Notes: a model not told the origin generated them from the sequence alone. DNA of 64,000 nucleotides from Microvirga subterranea (GCF_003350535.1 NZ_QQBB01000002.1:366495-430494); one strand, 5' to 3'; positions 36,708 to 45,018 are shown, numbered from the stretch's first letter. Program-made: numbers and translations.

Positions 36708-37580
36708 TCAGATCAGTCCAGCCCGCTTCAGAAGCCTTTCGGCCCTGAGAAAGTGCGGGCGGTCGAGCATCTCGCCGCCGACGCCGACCACGCCGGCTCC
36801 CGGATTGGCCTGGAACGCGTCGATCACGGCCCGGGCCCGCGCGAGGGCCTCCTCGGACGGGGTGAAGGCCTCGTTGATCACCGGCACCTGCGCCGGATGG
36901 ATCGCCATCTTGGCCACGAAGCCGTCGCGCCGCGCCTGCCGGCACTCGGCCCCCAGCCCCTCCAGGTCGCGGAAGTTGGTGTAGACCGCGTCGATCGGGT
37001 CGACCGACGCTGCGGCGGAGCCCAGGAGCGTGAGCGAGCGGGCGATGCGATAGGGCTCCGTATAGGCGCCGGCCTCATCCCTGTTCGCTTCGGCTCCGAT
37101 GTCGGCCGAGAGGTCCTCGCCGCCCCAGGCGAGGCCCATGAGCCGGTGGCTCGCGCCCGCGAAGGTGCCGAGGGCGAAGACTCCGAGGGCGTTCTCGGTC
37201 GCGATGGCGAGGATGCGCGTGGCGCCGTCCGAAAGGCCGTATTCCGCCTCGCGCACCGCGAGCTTCGCGCCGAGATGGGAGACGTCGGCGCCGCCCACCG
37301 TCTTCGGCAGCACGATGCCGTCGGGGGCGGCCTGCATGACGCCGTCGAGATCGGCGTCGGTAAGGCCGGTCGTCAGGCCGTTGACGCGGACGTAGAGCCG
37401 CGGCCGGTCGGCCATGGGGACGGCCTCGGCCAGGAAGCCGGCCGTGACCCGTCGGGCCTCTTCCTTCGCGTCGAGAGCGACCGAATCCTCGAGGTCGATC
37501 AGCAGGGCGTCGGCTCCTGAGGCGAAACCCTTGTCGAGCTTCTTGCGGCTGTCGCCGGGAACGAACAGGAGGGATCGCAT
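36708..37580 (-). CDS. HpcH/HpaI aldolase / citrate lyase beta-like CoA-ester lyase
   Basis: 290 residues of the CitE-like TIM-barrel family. Seen: MRSLLFVPGDSRKKLDKGFASGADALLIDLEDSVALDAKEEARR (CoA and metal-binding region), RVNGLTTG, and AWGGEDLSADIGAEANRD. Members cleave citryl-, malyl- or methylmalyl-CoA, and Rhizobiales often have several. The start overlaps the last base of the preceding MaoC stop by one base, so the two are co-translated and probably act in sequence, a hydratase feeding a lyase. Candidate pathways are mesaconyl/methylmalyl-CoA or an acyl-CoA breakdown route; the substrate is not provable here. Confidence 0.88.
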   Translation of the reverse strand: MRSLLFVPGDSRKKLDKGFASGADALLIDLEDSVALDAKEEARRVTAGFLAEAVPMADRPRLYVRVNGLTTGLTDADLDGVMQAAPDGIVLPKTVGGADVSHLGAKLAVREAEYGLSDGATRILAIATENALGVFALGTFAGASHRLMGLAWGGEDLSADIGAEANRDEAGAYTEPYRIARSLTLLGSAAASVDPIDAVYTNFRDLEGLGAECRQARRDGFVAKMAIHPAQVPVINEAFTPSEEALARARAVIDAFQANPGAGVVGVGGEMLDRPHFLRAERLLKRAGLI

Positions 37581-38062
37581 CAGGCGCTCCGCTTGCGCAT
37601 GAAGGCCTGCCGCCGGCACTCGGCCACGAGGGTGCCGTCCTGCTTGTAGGCCCGGTGAACGAACTCGACGATGCCGGCATCTGGCCGCGACTTCGACTCG
37701 CGCTTCGCGGCAATTTCGGTCGTCGCGTTGACCGTGTCGCCCTCGAAGAGCGGCGCCGGAAACTTCACGTCCGTCATGCCAAGATTCGCGATGGTGGTGC
37801 CGACCGTGGTGTCGTTGACCGAGATGCCGATCATCAGCCCCAGCGTGAACAGGGAGTTCATCAGCGGCTTGCCCCATTCGGTCTCGGTCGCGCAGAAATG
37901 CGCGTCGATGTGGAGCGGCTGCGGGTTCAGGGTCATGTTGGAGAACAGCATGTTGTCCATCTGGGTCACCGTCCTGGTCAGGCGGTGCCGGATGGTCGTG
38001 CCGATGGTGAAATCCTCGAAGTAGAGGCCGCCGCGGGGATGCCTGCTGCTCTCGTCGCTCAT
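37580..38062 (-). CDS. MaoC family dehydratase
   Basis: 160-residue hot-dog-fold protein that would add water to or remove it from an enoyl-CoA. The hydratase region is visible as DNMLFSNMTLNPQPLHIDAHF with the Asp and His of the hydratase 2 motif, and TTVGTTIANLGMTDVKFPAPLFEGDTVNATTEI for the CoA pocket. It precedes the CitE-like lyase with a one-base overlap, as in two-step acyl-CoA modules. The start ATG at 38062 is the only plausible one. Confidence 0.88.
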   Translation of the reverse strand: MSDESSRHPRGGLYFEDFTIGTTIRHRLTRTVTQMDNMLFSNMTLNPQPLHIDAHFCATETEWGKPLMNSLFTLGLMIGISVNDTTVGTTIANLGMTDVKFPAPLFEGDTVNATTEIAAKRESKSRPDAGIVEFVHRAYKQDGTLVAECRRQAFMRKRSA

Positions 38063-38102
38063 GGGTCGTTCCTCGTTGGTCGGGTCTTGGGGCCGATGGT
38101 TC

Positions 38103-38873
38103 TCAGCCGAACTGCTCGCGCAGGATTCGCTCGTCCAGGCTATGGCCGGGATCGTGCAGGACCACCAGGTCGACGCTGCGATCCATGGAGATGTGGACCC
38201 GCGACACGTTGCGGAATTCCGTGTGGTCCGCCACGGCGCTGACGGGACGGTTCTCCGGCTCCAACACGTCGATCTGGATCTTGGCGTGGTCGGGCAGGAG
38301 GGCGCCGCGCCACCGGCGCGGGCGGAAGGCCGAGATGGGGGTGAGCGCCAGCAGCGGCGCGTTCAGCGGCAGGATGGGGCCGTTGACCGAAAGGTTGTAG
38401 GCGGTCGATCCGGCGGGCGTCGCGACCAGGATGCCGTCGGCGCTGAGTTCCTCGAGCCGTACCTGCGAATCGATGCTCACGCGGAGCTTGGCGGCCTGAT
38501 AGGTCTGCCGCAGCATGGACACTTCGTTGATGGCGCGGGCCGTATGGGCGACGCCCTTCACGTCCCAGGCGACCATGAGCAGGGGATGGATGACGCTGCG
38601 CTGGGCGTTCTCGAGCCGCTCGAAGAGGTCCTCCTCCCGGAACTCGTTCATCAGGAAGCCGACCGTGCCCTTGTTCATGCCGTAGATCGGCTTGGCCGAT
38701 CCCATGAAGCGGTGGAGGGTCTGGAGCATCAGGCCGTCGCCGCCGAGCGCCACGATCACGTCGGCGTCCTCGGCCGGGACGTTCGCGTACTGCGCCTCCA
38801 GGTCCTTCAGCGCCTGCTGCGCGTCGGGCGTGGAACTGGCCACGAATGCGACATTGTTGAAACGACGGGCCAT
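38103..38873 (-). CDS. nadK: NAD kinase
   Basis: 256-residue enzyme that phosphorylates NAD+ to NADP+. Visible: the GGDG ATP-site motif ([16 protein letters not shown]), the NE/D segment in [11 protein letters not shown], and the second conserved stretch [28 protein letters not shown] with the catalytic-type TPAGSTAY. The ATG at 38873 is preferred over GTG at 38876. It is transcribed divergently from cutA and is 40 bases downstream of the MaoC start region on the same strand. With nadE at 24205, it shows that this window carries both late NAD-pool steps. Confidence 0.96.
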   Translation of the reverse strand: MARRFNNVAFVASSTPDAQQALKDLEAQYANVPAEDADVIVALGGDGLMLQTLHRFMGSAKPIYGMNKGTVGFLMNEFREEDLFERLENAQRSVIHPLLMVAWDVKGVAHTARAINEVSMLRQTYQAAKLRVSIDSQVRLEELSADGILVATPAGSTAYNLSVNGPILPLNAPLLALTPISAFRPRRWRGALLPDHAKIQIDVLEPENRPVSAVADHTEFRNVSRVHISMDRSVDLVVLHDPGHSLDERILREQFG

Positions 38874-38923
38874 CACCCCATACCTTCGCTACGCCCGAAC
38901 CGGAGGCGAAGCAAAGGCATAGC

Positions 38924-39247
38924 ATGGACAGCCCACTTCTCGTCTATACGACCTTTCCCGATGTGGACACGGCCCTGTCGCTCGGGGAATCGCTCGTCCG
39001 GGACAAGCTGATCGCCTGCATCAACGTGCTGCCCGGAATGCAGTCGGTCTACGCCTGGCAGGGAAAGATCGAGCGGGGCCAGGAGGTCGTCGCCATCCTC
39101 AAGACGCGCAGGGGCCTTCAGGACGACGTCGGCCGCATCCTGAAGGAGAAGCATCCCTACGATACGCCCTCGATCTTCTTCATCGAGCCGACGGATGCCG
39201 ATATCGACACCGTGACCTGGCTTCTCGGGGAAACGGCGGGCGAGTGA
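38924..39247 (+). CDS. cutA: Divalent-cation tolerance protein CutA
   Basis: 107-residue trimeric ferredoxin-like protein, PII-like in fold. Seen: LLVYTTFPDVDTALSLGESLVRDKLIACINVLPGMQSVYAWQGKIERGQEVVAILKT, the CutA1 signature including the Cys in LIACIN and the aromatic box YxWxGxI. The C-terminus (SIFFIEPTDADIDTVTWLLGE) is also typical. In E. coli it affects copper tolerance; its real role is not settled. A 9-bp hairpin covers its stop. Confidence 0.96.
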   Translation: MDSPLLVYTTFPDVDTALSLGESLVRDKLIACINVLPGMQSVYAWQGKIERGQEVVAILKTRRGLQDDVGRILKEKHPYDTPSIFFIEPTDADIDTVTWLLGETAGE

Positions 39248-39257
39248 CCGCCCGCCG
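39234..39257. terminator. Hairpin over the cutA stop, between convergent genes
   Basis: Perfect 9-bp GC-rich inverted repeat (39234-39242 with 39249-39257), loop 6, spanning the cutA stop codon (39245-39247) in the 16-base gap to the convergent MBL-fold gene. No T tract, so it is possibly a bidirectional mRNA-end structure. Confidence 0.5.
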
Positions 39258-39263
39258 CGGGGA

Positions 39264-40262
39264 TCAGACCGCCGGGCTCCACTGCACGGGCACGAAGCGG
39301 TAGCGGTTTCCGTCCTTCGCGATGTGGCCGGTGGCCGGGAAGGGGGCATGGTAGAAGGCGACCTGCGCCCTTTCGGTCGCGGCCATGTCGAGCATCTTGT
39401 GGCGGGTCGCACGGGCCTGATCCGCGTCCATGTCGAAGACGGCCGCCCAGTCCGGGTTGCGCACGAAGAGCGCCGGATGATTCGTGATGTCCGACATCAC
39501 CATCAGTTTTCCGGAACCGGACGACAGCATGTAGGCCGTGTGGCCGGGCGTATGGCCGGGGGCCGCGATGGCGGTCAGGCCCGGCACGACCTCCTTGTCG
39601 GCTTCGTAGCGCTTCACGTCGTTGGCGATCGGCCCGAACACCCGGCGCACGCCCTGGAACGCTCCCTTCATGGCTTCCGGCGCCTGGTTCATCCGGGCGT
39701 CGTCCATCCAGAAGGCCCACTCGGCCGCGGGCACCATGACCTGCGCCTTCGGGAACACGGCCGTGCCGTCCTTCAGTCGCAGGCCGTTGATGTGGTCGCC
39801 GTGGAAGTGGCTGATGACCACCGTCTCGACCTGGGACGGATCGAAGCCGGCGGCGCGGAAGTTCTTCATCCAGTGCCCGGAGGTGGGCGCGCCCATGTCG
39901 CCGTTGCCGGTGTCGATGAGGGTCAGGCCGCCGCCGTTGCGCCGAAGCACGAGGGTCGTGAAGGTGATCGGAAGGGCATCGCCTGGGAGGAAGGCTTCCT
40001 GCATGGCCTGCTGGACCTGCGCCAGCTCGGCGTTGCGCACGAACCCTTCGAGGGGGCGGCGCGCGAAGCCGTCATTGACGGCGGTGACTTCGAAGTCGCC
40101 GACTTTGTAGCGGTAGAAGCCGGGGGCCTGCTGGGCCGCATCGGCCTGAGGCGAGGTCGCTGTCGAAGGAGTGGTTTGAGCCAAAGCTTGGCCTCCGAGG
40201 GTGGTTGCTGAGGTTGCGGCGATGGCGGAACCTGCAAGAACGGCACGGCGTGTGAGGGTCAT
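39264..40262 (-). CDS. Tat-exported MBL-fold metallo-hydrolase
   Basis: 332 residues. N-terminus MTLTRRAVLAGSAIAATSAT carries a twin-arginine (Arg5-Arg6) followed by a hydrophobic stretch and a TLGGQALAQ end, so it is likely Tat-exported. The mature domain has the metallo-beta-lactamase fold with the metal motif HFHGDH at 152-157, an APGHTPGHTAYM stretch with more ligands, and MVMSDITNHPALF with the second-site Asp. The substrate may be a lactone, ester or nucleotide. A GGAGAGA ribosome site is present. It is convergent with cutA. Confidence 0.93.
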   Translation of the reverse strand: MTLTRRAVLAGSAIAATSATTLGGQALAQTTPSTATSPQADAAQQAPGFYRYKVGDFEVTAVNDGFARRPLEGFVRNAELAQVQQAMQEAFLPGDALPITFTTLVLRRNGGGLTLIDTGNGDMGAPTSGHWMKNFRAAGFDPSQVETVVISHFHGDHINGLRLKDGTAVFPKAQVMVPAAEWAFWMDDARMNQAPEAMKGAFQGVRRVFGPIANDVKRYEADKEVVPGLTAIAAPGHTPGHTAYMLSSGSGKLMVMSDITNHPALFVRNPDWAAVFDMDADQARATRHKMLDMAATERAQVAFYHAPFPATGHIAKDGNRYRFVPVQWSPAV

Positions 40263-40336
40263 ATAGTCTCTCCGGACGTGGACGACCGGAGGCTAGAACG
40301 GCCCCGCTTCCAGGCAAGATGGCCGCTTTTCACAAG

Positions 40337-41167
40337 TCAGCGAGCGTGCGGTTGTTCCACCGAATAGCCGTGCGGGATGCTCGAGAGGTGATGCAGGACG
40401 ATCCCGCTCGTGGTCGCCACGTTCAGGGAATCGAAGCCACCGCTCATCGGGATGGAGACCGTGCGGGTCTCCTCGAGCAGGGTCGCTGGCAGGCCAGGTC
40501 CCTCGGCACCCAGCAGGAGGGCGACCCGCGCAGGCCGCCGGACCTGGGTCAGGGGCTCGCGTCCTGAAGGCGTCAGGGAGATCACCTCGAAGCCTGTGGC
40601 GCGCAGGTCCGTCACCATCGCGGCCGCCGAGGCGACGCGGGTAAAGGGAACCACCAGGGCGCCTCCGACCGAGACGCGGATTGCCTTGCGATAGAGGGGA
40701 TCGCAGGTTTCCGGATCGAGCAGCACCGCATTGGCCCCGAACGCCGCGGCATTGCGGAAGATGCCGCCCACATTGTCGTGGTTCGCTAGTCCTACAAGCC
40801 CGACCACCAGCGTCTGCTCCGGCATGCCGGCCAGCAGCTCCGCGACCGGCGGCAGGGGCGCGCGCCGTGCGACCGCCAGGACTCCGCGATGGATCGGAAA
40901 GCCCACGATGGCATCCATGACCGCACGGGAGGCGGAATAGACGGGCGTCCCCGACGGCAGGACGTCGAGCGCATCGAGCAGGCCCGACACCCGGTTTTCG
41001 GAGAGAAGGATGGATTCCACGGTGAACCGCGCCTGCTTCAGCAGCACGCGCAGCACCACCTCGCCCTCCGCCACGAAGCGGTGCTCGCGGCCCACGAGAT
41101 CCCGCTCCCGCACGGCGCGATAGGCTTCGATCCGGGGATCGTCGGGGTCGCTAATCGGAATCGGCAT
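40337..41167 (-). CDS. TrmH family RNA methyltransferase
   Basis: 276-residue SPOUT-fold methyltransferase that puts a 2'-O-methyl on rRNA or tRNA. Seen: N-terminal substrate-binding region (HRFVAEGEVVLRVLL), the SAM-binding deep knot built by VGLVGLANHDNVGGIFRNAAAFGA, LLLGAEGPGL and the C-terminal SIPMSGGFDSLNVATTSGIVL. The family includes RlmB, TrmH and the unassigned TsnR-like group; sequence does not settle which RNA is the target. A paralogue closer to RlmB is at 44079-44903. Start ATG 41167 was chosen, because the residues upstream in the open frame are not family-like. Confidence 0.9.
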   Translation of the reverse strand: MPIPISDPDDPRIEAYRAVRERDLVGREHRFVAEGEVVLRVLLKQARFTVESILLSENRVSGLLDALDVLPSGTPVYSASRAVMDAIVGFPIHRGVLAVARRAPLPPVAELLAGMPEQTLVVGLVGLANHDNVGGIFRNAAAFGANAVLLDPETCDPLYRKAIRVSVGGALVVPFTRVASAAAMVTDLRATGFEVISLTPSGREPLTQVRRPARVALLLGAEGPGLPATLLEETRTVSIPMSGGFDSLNVATTSGIVLHHLSSIPHGYSVEQPHAR

Positions 41168-41318
41168 CGCGTGCTTTGTCTCTCTCAGGGCAGGCCCATC
41201 ACGGTTTCGGGAAGCGCTTTTCCCCGATTCCGCCGGTCGGAACAACGACTTCCCGTTCCGGTTTAGCCCCTCAGGTTATTAGCTCTGCCCTGGGCAGATC
41301 CTCAATGGGAGTGGCAAA

Positions 41319-41480
41319 ATGGACGGATTCTTGTGGGGCTTCGTGATCGTCGGCGGGCCGGTGCTGCTTGGCCTTGCGATCTTTCTCTTCGGATCCCGCC
41401 GGCGCCGGCTCAATCGGACGGAACAGGCGATCGCCGATCAGCAGGCTCATCAGAACTGGGGCAAGGAAGAGATCCGGTAA
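41319..41480 (+). CDS. Small 53-residue membrane protein
   Basis: A reading frame of 53 codons plus TAA, preceded by a purine-rich GGGAGTGG site. The N-terminal half is a single transmembrane helix (residues about 5-25, WGFVIVGGPVLLGLAIFLFG) followed by four arginines (positive-inside anchor) and a charged amphipathic tail with Trp. This organisation is like many conserved tiny inner-membrane proteins of the order, though I do not recognise the family by name. It lies just upstream of tRNA-Thr on the opposite strand. Confidence 0.7.
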   Translation: MDGFLWGFVIVGGPVLLGLAIFLFGSRRRRLNRTEQAIADQQAHQNWGKEEIR

Positions 41481-41502
41481 GACCGGTCGAGGGCGGGGAA
41501 GA

Positions 41503-41578
41503 TGGTGCCGGTTGCGGGACTCGAACTCGCGACCTACCGCTTACAAGGCGGTTGCTCTACCAACTGAGCTAAACCGGC
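41503..41578 (-). tRNA. tRNA-Thr (anticodon TGT)
   Basis: 76 bases including an encoded CCA. On the minus strand the 7-bp acceptor pairs GCCGGTT with AACCGGC, the D arm GCTC/GAGC, the anticodon arm ACCGC/GCGGT with loop CTTGTAA, and the T loop TTCGAGT are all visible. The T stem GCGAG/CCCGC has one A-C mismatch (position 52-62). Confidence 0.95.
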
Positions 41579-41723
41579 ATCGCCATGTCCGAACGCTGAG
41601 GTACCAGCGCCAGGGCAGGGACGCAAGTTCCCATCAATTGCAAAAATTTAGTATCCCGAAGCGCCGCAACCAACCTCCGATTCCGGAATTAATTGACCGA
41701 CAAAGATCAAGGAGTTCGGCGAT

Positions 41724-42035
41724 ATGGGTGCCCTAAGCCCTTCAATGGAAAGCATAAAACCGGCCCGTGGGGGCAGATTGTCCAATCTTGCGGCCGTATG
41801 CATTGCAGGAAGCCTTTCCTTGCTGCCCGGAACGGCCATGGCGACCCACGGGGCCGATCACACCGCTACGAAGCAGGCGGCCCAGAAGACCACGACACTC
41901 GCAGCTCAGGATCCCGAGACGACGTCCTCGATCGAGACCGGCAGGAACGATGATGTGGCCTGTGACCGCTCGCGCAAGCGCCTCTGGGTCGAGGGCGAGG
42001 GCTGGATCGTGCGCCGGGTGACGACCTGCTACTGA
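41724..42035 (+). CDS. Small secreted protein with conserved Cys/Trp C-terminus
   Basis: 103 residues. An N-terminal region has a hydrophobic stretch (about 20-40, LSNLAAVCIAGSLSLLPGTAMA) followed by a likely signal cleavage after AMA. The mature part is Thr/Ala/Gln-rich and ends with CDRSRKRLWVEGEGWIVRRV and a final TTCY, a compact two-Cys segment that I know from small uncharacterised Rhizobiales proteins; the two cysteines could form a disulfide. An AAGGAG site lies nine bases before the ATG at 41724. The role is unknown. Confidence 0.75.
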   Translation: MGALSPSMESIKPARGGRLSNLAAVCIAGSLSLLPGTAMATHGADHTATKQAAQKTTTLAAQDPETTSSIETGRNDDVACDRSRKRLWVEGEGWIVRRVTTCY

Positions 42036-42071
42036 GCCGCAACCGCCGCAGGCGTCATGCGTCTCAAATGA

Positions 42072-42097
42072 AAAGCCCCGCCGAACGGCGGGGCTTT
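42072..42097. terminator. Bidirectional terminator between convergent genes
   Basis: Perfect 11-bp inverted repeat (42072-42082 with 42087-42097), loop GAAC, with AAAA flanking on the left and CTTTCCTCGTTTT on the right, placed between the secreted-protein stop and the stop of the MHS gene. Both strands have T-rich flanks, as expected of a shared intrinsic terminator. Confidence 0.8.
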
Positions 42098-42123
42098 CCT
42101 CGTTTTCGAGAGGCTGCCGGAGA

Positions 42124-43839
42124 TTACCGACCGGCCGGGCCCTCGTAGGTCATGATATCGCGGTCCTTGGTCTCCGGGACGAAGAGGAGGCCGACCACGA
42201 AGGTCACCATCGCGATCACGATCGGGTACCACAGGCCGTAGTAGATGTCGCCGGTGGCCGCCACCATCGCGAAGGCCGTGGGAGGCAGGAGGCCGCCGAA
42301 CCAGCCGTTGGCAATGTGGTAGGGGAGCGACATGGCCGTGTAGCGAATGCGGGTCGGGAAGAACTCGACCAGCGCCGCCGCGATCGGGCCATAGACCATC
42401 GTGACGTAGATCACGAGGACCGTCAGGATCAGGATCGCCTTGATCGCCTGCATGCTTCCCAGCGCCGAGAGGAAGCCGCTGAGCTTCAGGATGCTCGCGT
42501 CACCCGCCTTCGGGTAGCCGGCTTCGGCCGCCGCGTTGGAGAAGGTGGTGATGCTGGCCGGAACAGCGGCATCGATCGGAGCTTCCTTGCCGTTGAAGGT
42601 GACCTTCGCGGGCGAGCCGGCGGGAGCCGGGACGAGCTCGTACTTGATGGCGGCGCGGGCCAGGGCCACGCGAGCCACGTCGCACGGAGCCGTGAAGGTG
42701 CGGATGCCGACTGGGTCGAACACCGAGCCGCAGGTGGCCGGATCGGCCGCGACCTGGACCTTCACGTTCTCGAGCGCCTGGGTCATCTGCGGGCTGATCA
42801 CGTTCGTCAGCATCCCGAACAGCGGGAAGTAGGTGATTGCCGCGATCAGGCAGCCGCCGAGGATGACCGGCTTGCGGCCGATTCGATCGGAGAGGGCGCC
42901 GAAGAACACGAAGCCGCCGGTTCCGAGGATGAGCGACCATGCGATCAGCACGTTCGAGGTGAGCAGGTCGACCTTCAGGATGCTCTGGATGAAGAACAGG
43001 GCGTAGAACTGCCCCGTGTACCACACCACGGCCTGGCCGATCGCGAGACCGATCAGGGCGATGAGCACCATCTTCATGTTCGACCACTGGCCGAAGGCCT
43101 CCTTCAGAGGAGCCTTGGACTGGGTGCCCTCTTCCTTCATCTTCTTGAAGGCCGGGGATTCCTGCATCTGAAGGCGAATCCAGACCGAGATGCCGAGCAG
43201 CACCACCGAGAGCAGGAACGGGATGCGCCAACCGGCGATCGCGTAGCCCTCACCGCGCTGGAAGCCCGCTTCGCCCATCCAGGTGCGCAGGACCAGGATG
43301 ACTACCAGAGACAGCAGCAGACCCACCGTGGCGGTGATCTGAATGAAGCTGGTGTAGAAACCGCGACGGCCCACCGGGGCATGCTCCGCGACATACACGG
43401 CCGCGCCGCCGTACTCGCCGCCGAGCGCCAGGCCCTGGAGCATGCGCAGGGCGATCAGGATCACCGGAGCGAGCCAGCCGATCTGGGCATAGCTGGGCAG
43501 CAGGCCGACGAGGAAGGTCGAGCAGCCCATGATCAGGATGGTGATCAGGAAGGTGTACTTGCGGCCGACGAGGTCGCCGATGCGGCCGAACACGATGGCG
43601 CCGAAGGGGCGCACCAGGAAGCCCGCCGCGAAGGCGAGGAGCGCGAAGACGTTGCGGGTCGTCACGTCGAACGCGGAGAAGAACTGCGCGCCGATGATCG
43701 TGGCGAGCGAGCCGTAGAGGTAGAAGTCGTACCATTCGAAGACGGTGCCGAGAGAGGAGGCCAGGATGACCTTCTTCTCTTCCCGCGTCATCGGCCGCGC
43801 TGCGGCGGCCGTATGCGGCGTGGTTGCTGCTGTTGCCAT
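42124..43839 (-). CDS. MHS-family MFS transporter with large inserted loop
   Basis: 571 residues, about 130 more than the usual metabolite:H+ symporter. The MHS signature is clear: ASSLGTVFEWYDFYLYGSLA (helix 1), RPFGAIVFGRIGDLVGRKYTFLIT, GLALGGEYGGAAVYVAEHAP, and SDRIGRKPVILGG. Between helix 9 and helix 10 lies an extra segment of about 115 residues (about 347-463) that is probably outside the membrane and holds Cys370 and Cys386 plus a repeated helical stretch. Such inserts occur in one MHS subgroup. It likely carries a carboxylate or amino acid derivative. A GAAGGG site precedes ATG 43839. Substrate not known. Confidence 0.9.
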   Translation of the reverse strand: MATAATTPHTAAAARPMTREEKKVILASSLGTVFEWYDFYLYGSLATIIGAQFFSAFDVTTRNVFALLAFAAGFLVRPFGAIVFGRIGDLVGRKYTFLITILIMGCSTFLVGLLPSYAQIGWLAPVILIALRMLQGLALGGEYGGAAVYVAEHAPVGRRGFYTSFIQITATVGLLLSLVVILVLRTWMGEAGFQRGEGYAIAGWRIPFLLSVVLLGISVWIRLQMQESPAFKKMKEEGTQSKAPLKEAFGQWSNMKMVLIALIGLAIGQAVVWYTGQFYALFFIQSILKVDLLTSNVLIAWSLILGTGGFVFFGALSDRIGRKPVILGGCLIAAITYFPLFGMLTNVISPQMTQALENVKVQVAADPATCGSVFDPVGIRTFTAPCDVARVALARAAIKYELVPAPAGSPAKVTFNGKEAPIDAAVPASITTFSNAAAEAGYPKAGDASILKLSGFLSALGSMQAIKAILILTVLVIYVTMVYGPIAAALVEFFPTRIRYTAMSLPYHIANGWFGGLLPPTAFAMVAATGDIYYGLWYPIVIAMVTFVVGLLFVPETKDRDIMTYEGPAGR

Positions 43840-44078
43840 AGGGTTCCCTTCCATAAATCGCATGCCCGTATTCGGGTTCTTGGCCCTTTCCGACACCGGC
43901 CGGATCGGGCTTGAGTGACCGTGGCCGCAAAGCGCGACCAGGAATCGAGTGCGACAGGAAGGCTAGCGCCGGAGGCATTCGCCACAATTCCCAATTCGTA
44001 TTTGAGACTTCCGTCTAAGATGCCTTTGCTGCAGCGCGAAATATTCAGGGCGGATAAACACTTAAAGCTTGGCGTTTT

Positions 44079-44903
44079 CTACTTTGCGGCGTTTGCTGCA
44101 ACTGCTCTGGTCACAGCATAGAGCGAGATCGCCGCAGCATTGGACACGTTCAGGCTCTTGATCTCGCCCGGCATGTCGAGCCGCCCGATGACGTCGCAGC
44201 ACTCGCGGGTCCGCTGACGCAGTCCCTTGCCCTCCGAGCCGAGCACCAGGACCACCGGCGCGCGGACGGGAACTTCGTCGAGATTCGCGTCCCCCGACGA
44301 ATCGAGCCCGATGCGCTGAAAACCCCGCTCGCCGAGGGCGATCAGCGAGTCGGCGAGGTTCTTGACGATCATGAAGGGGACGTGTTCGAGCCCACCGGAT
44401 GCGGATTTCGCCAGGACGCCGGTGGCGGCCGGGCTGTGGCGGGCAGTGGTGATGATCGCCTCCACCCCGAAGGCGGCCGCCGTGCGCACGATGGCGCCCA
44501 CGTTGTGAGGATCGGTGATCTGGTCGAGGGCAAGCACCACACGCGTGCCGCTCAATGTGTCGATGGTCGGGGAGGGCAGGGGATCGGCCTCGAGATAGAG
44601 GCCCTGGTGGACGGCATCCGGCTCGACGAGCTGGCTGATGTCGTGCGGCCGGACGACCTCGGGTTCAAGCGGCAGGGGAGCGCCGAGTTCCTCGTTGAGG
44701 CGGGCGACGGAATTCTCGGTCGCCAGCAGCCGCCGGAGCCGGCGCTTGCCGTTGCGAAGCGCCTCGACGACCGGATGCCAGCCGTAAAGGACGGTGACGT
44801 CCAGGTCGGTCGGGAAGCGCTTCGGCTGGGGATCCCGGCGGCCGTGCTTCCCGGCGGGGCGCTGGAAACGGGGCTTGCGGGGCGGGAAGGGGCGGTCGCT
44901 CAT
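44079..44903 (-). CDS. rlmB: 23S rRNA (guanosine-2'-O-)-methyltransferase RlmB
   Basis: 274 residues. A basic N-terminal tail (RPFPPRKPRFQRPAGKHGRR), an L30e-like substrate domain (LYGWHPVVEALRNGKRRLRRLLATENS), then the SPOUT core with VVLALDQITDPHNVGAIVRTAAAFG, VLGSEGKGLRQRTRECCD and the knot end IPG-like MPGEIKSLNVSNAAAISLYAV. This is the RlmB/TrmH-3 subfamily, which methylates G2251 of 23S rRNA in E. coli. Long tail compared with E. coli RlmB (243 residues), as is common in alphaproteobacteria. Divergent from tRNA-Tyr. Confidence 0.93.
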   Translation of the reverse strand: MSDRPFPPRKPRFQRPAGKHGRRDPQPKRFPTDLDVTVLYGWHPVVEALRNGKRRLRRLLATENSVARLNEELGAPLPLEPEVVRPHDISQLVEPDAVHQGLYLEADPLPSPTIDTLSGTRVVLALDQITDPHNVGAIVRTAAAFGVEAIITTARHSPAATGVLAKSASGGLEHVPFMIVKNLADSLIALGERGFQRIGLDSSGDANLDEVPVRAPVVLVLGSEGKGLRQRTRECCDVIGRLDMPGEIKSLNVSNAAAISLYAVTRAVAANAAK

Positions 44904-44989
44904 GGGGTGCGGTCTCGTTCAAGGAAGGCAGGCACATAGCACAGGCCGGTTCGCTTCACGACCCGTCGTCTTTTGTGCGCTCTTTGGAG

Positions 44990-45018
44990 TTGACACCGGC
45001 TGTGCGTGTCACCATAAG
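44990..45018 (+). promoter_or_regulatory. Promoter of the tRNA-Tyr/Gly unit
   Basis: TTGACA (44990-44995), 17-base spacer, CATAAG (45013-45018), about 76 bases ahead of tRNA-Tyr. It matches the sigma-70 consensus at the -35 completely and the alphaproteobacterial pattern at the -10 (CATAAG against TATAAT). No other gene start lies between it and the tRNAs. Confidence 0.75.
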
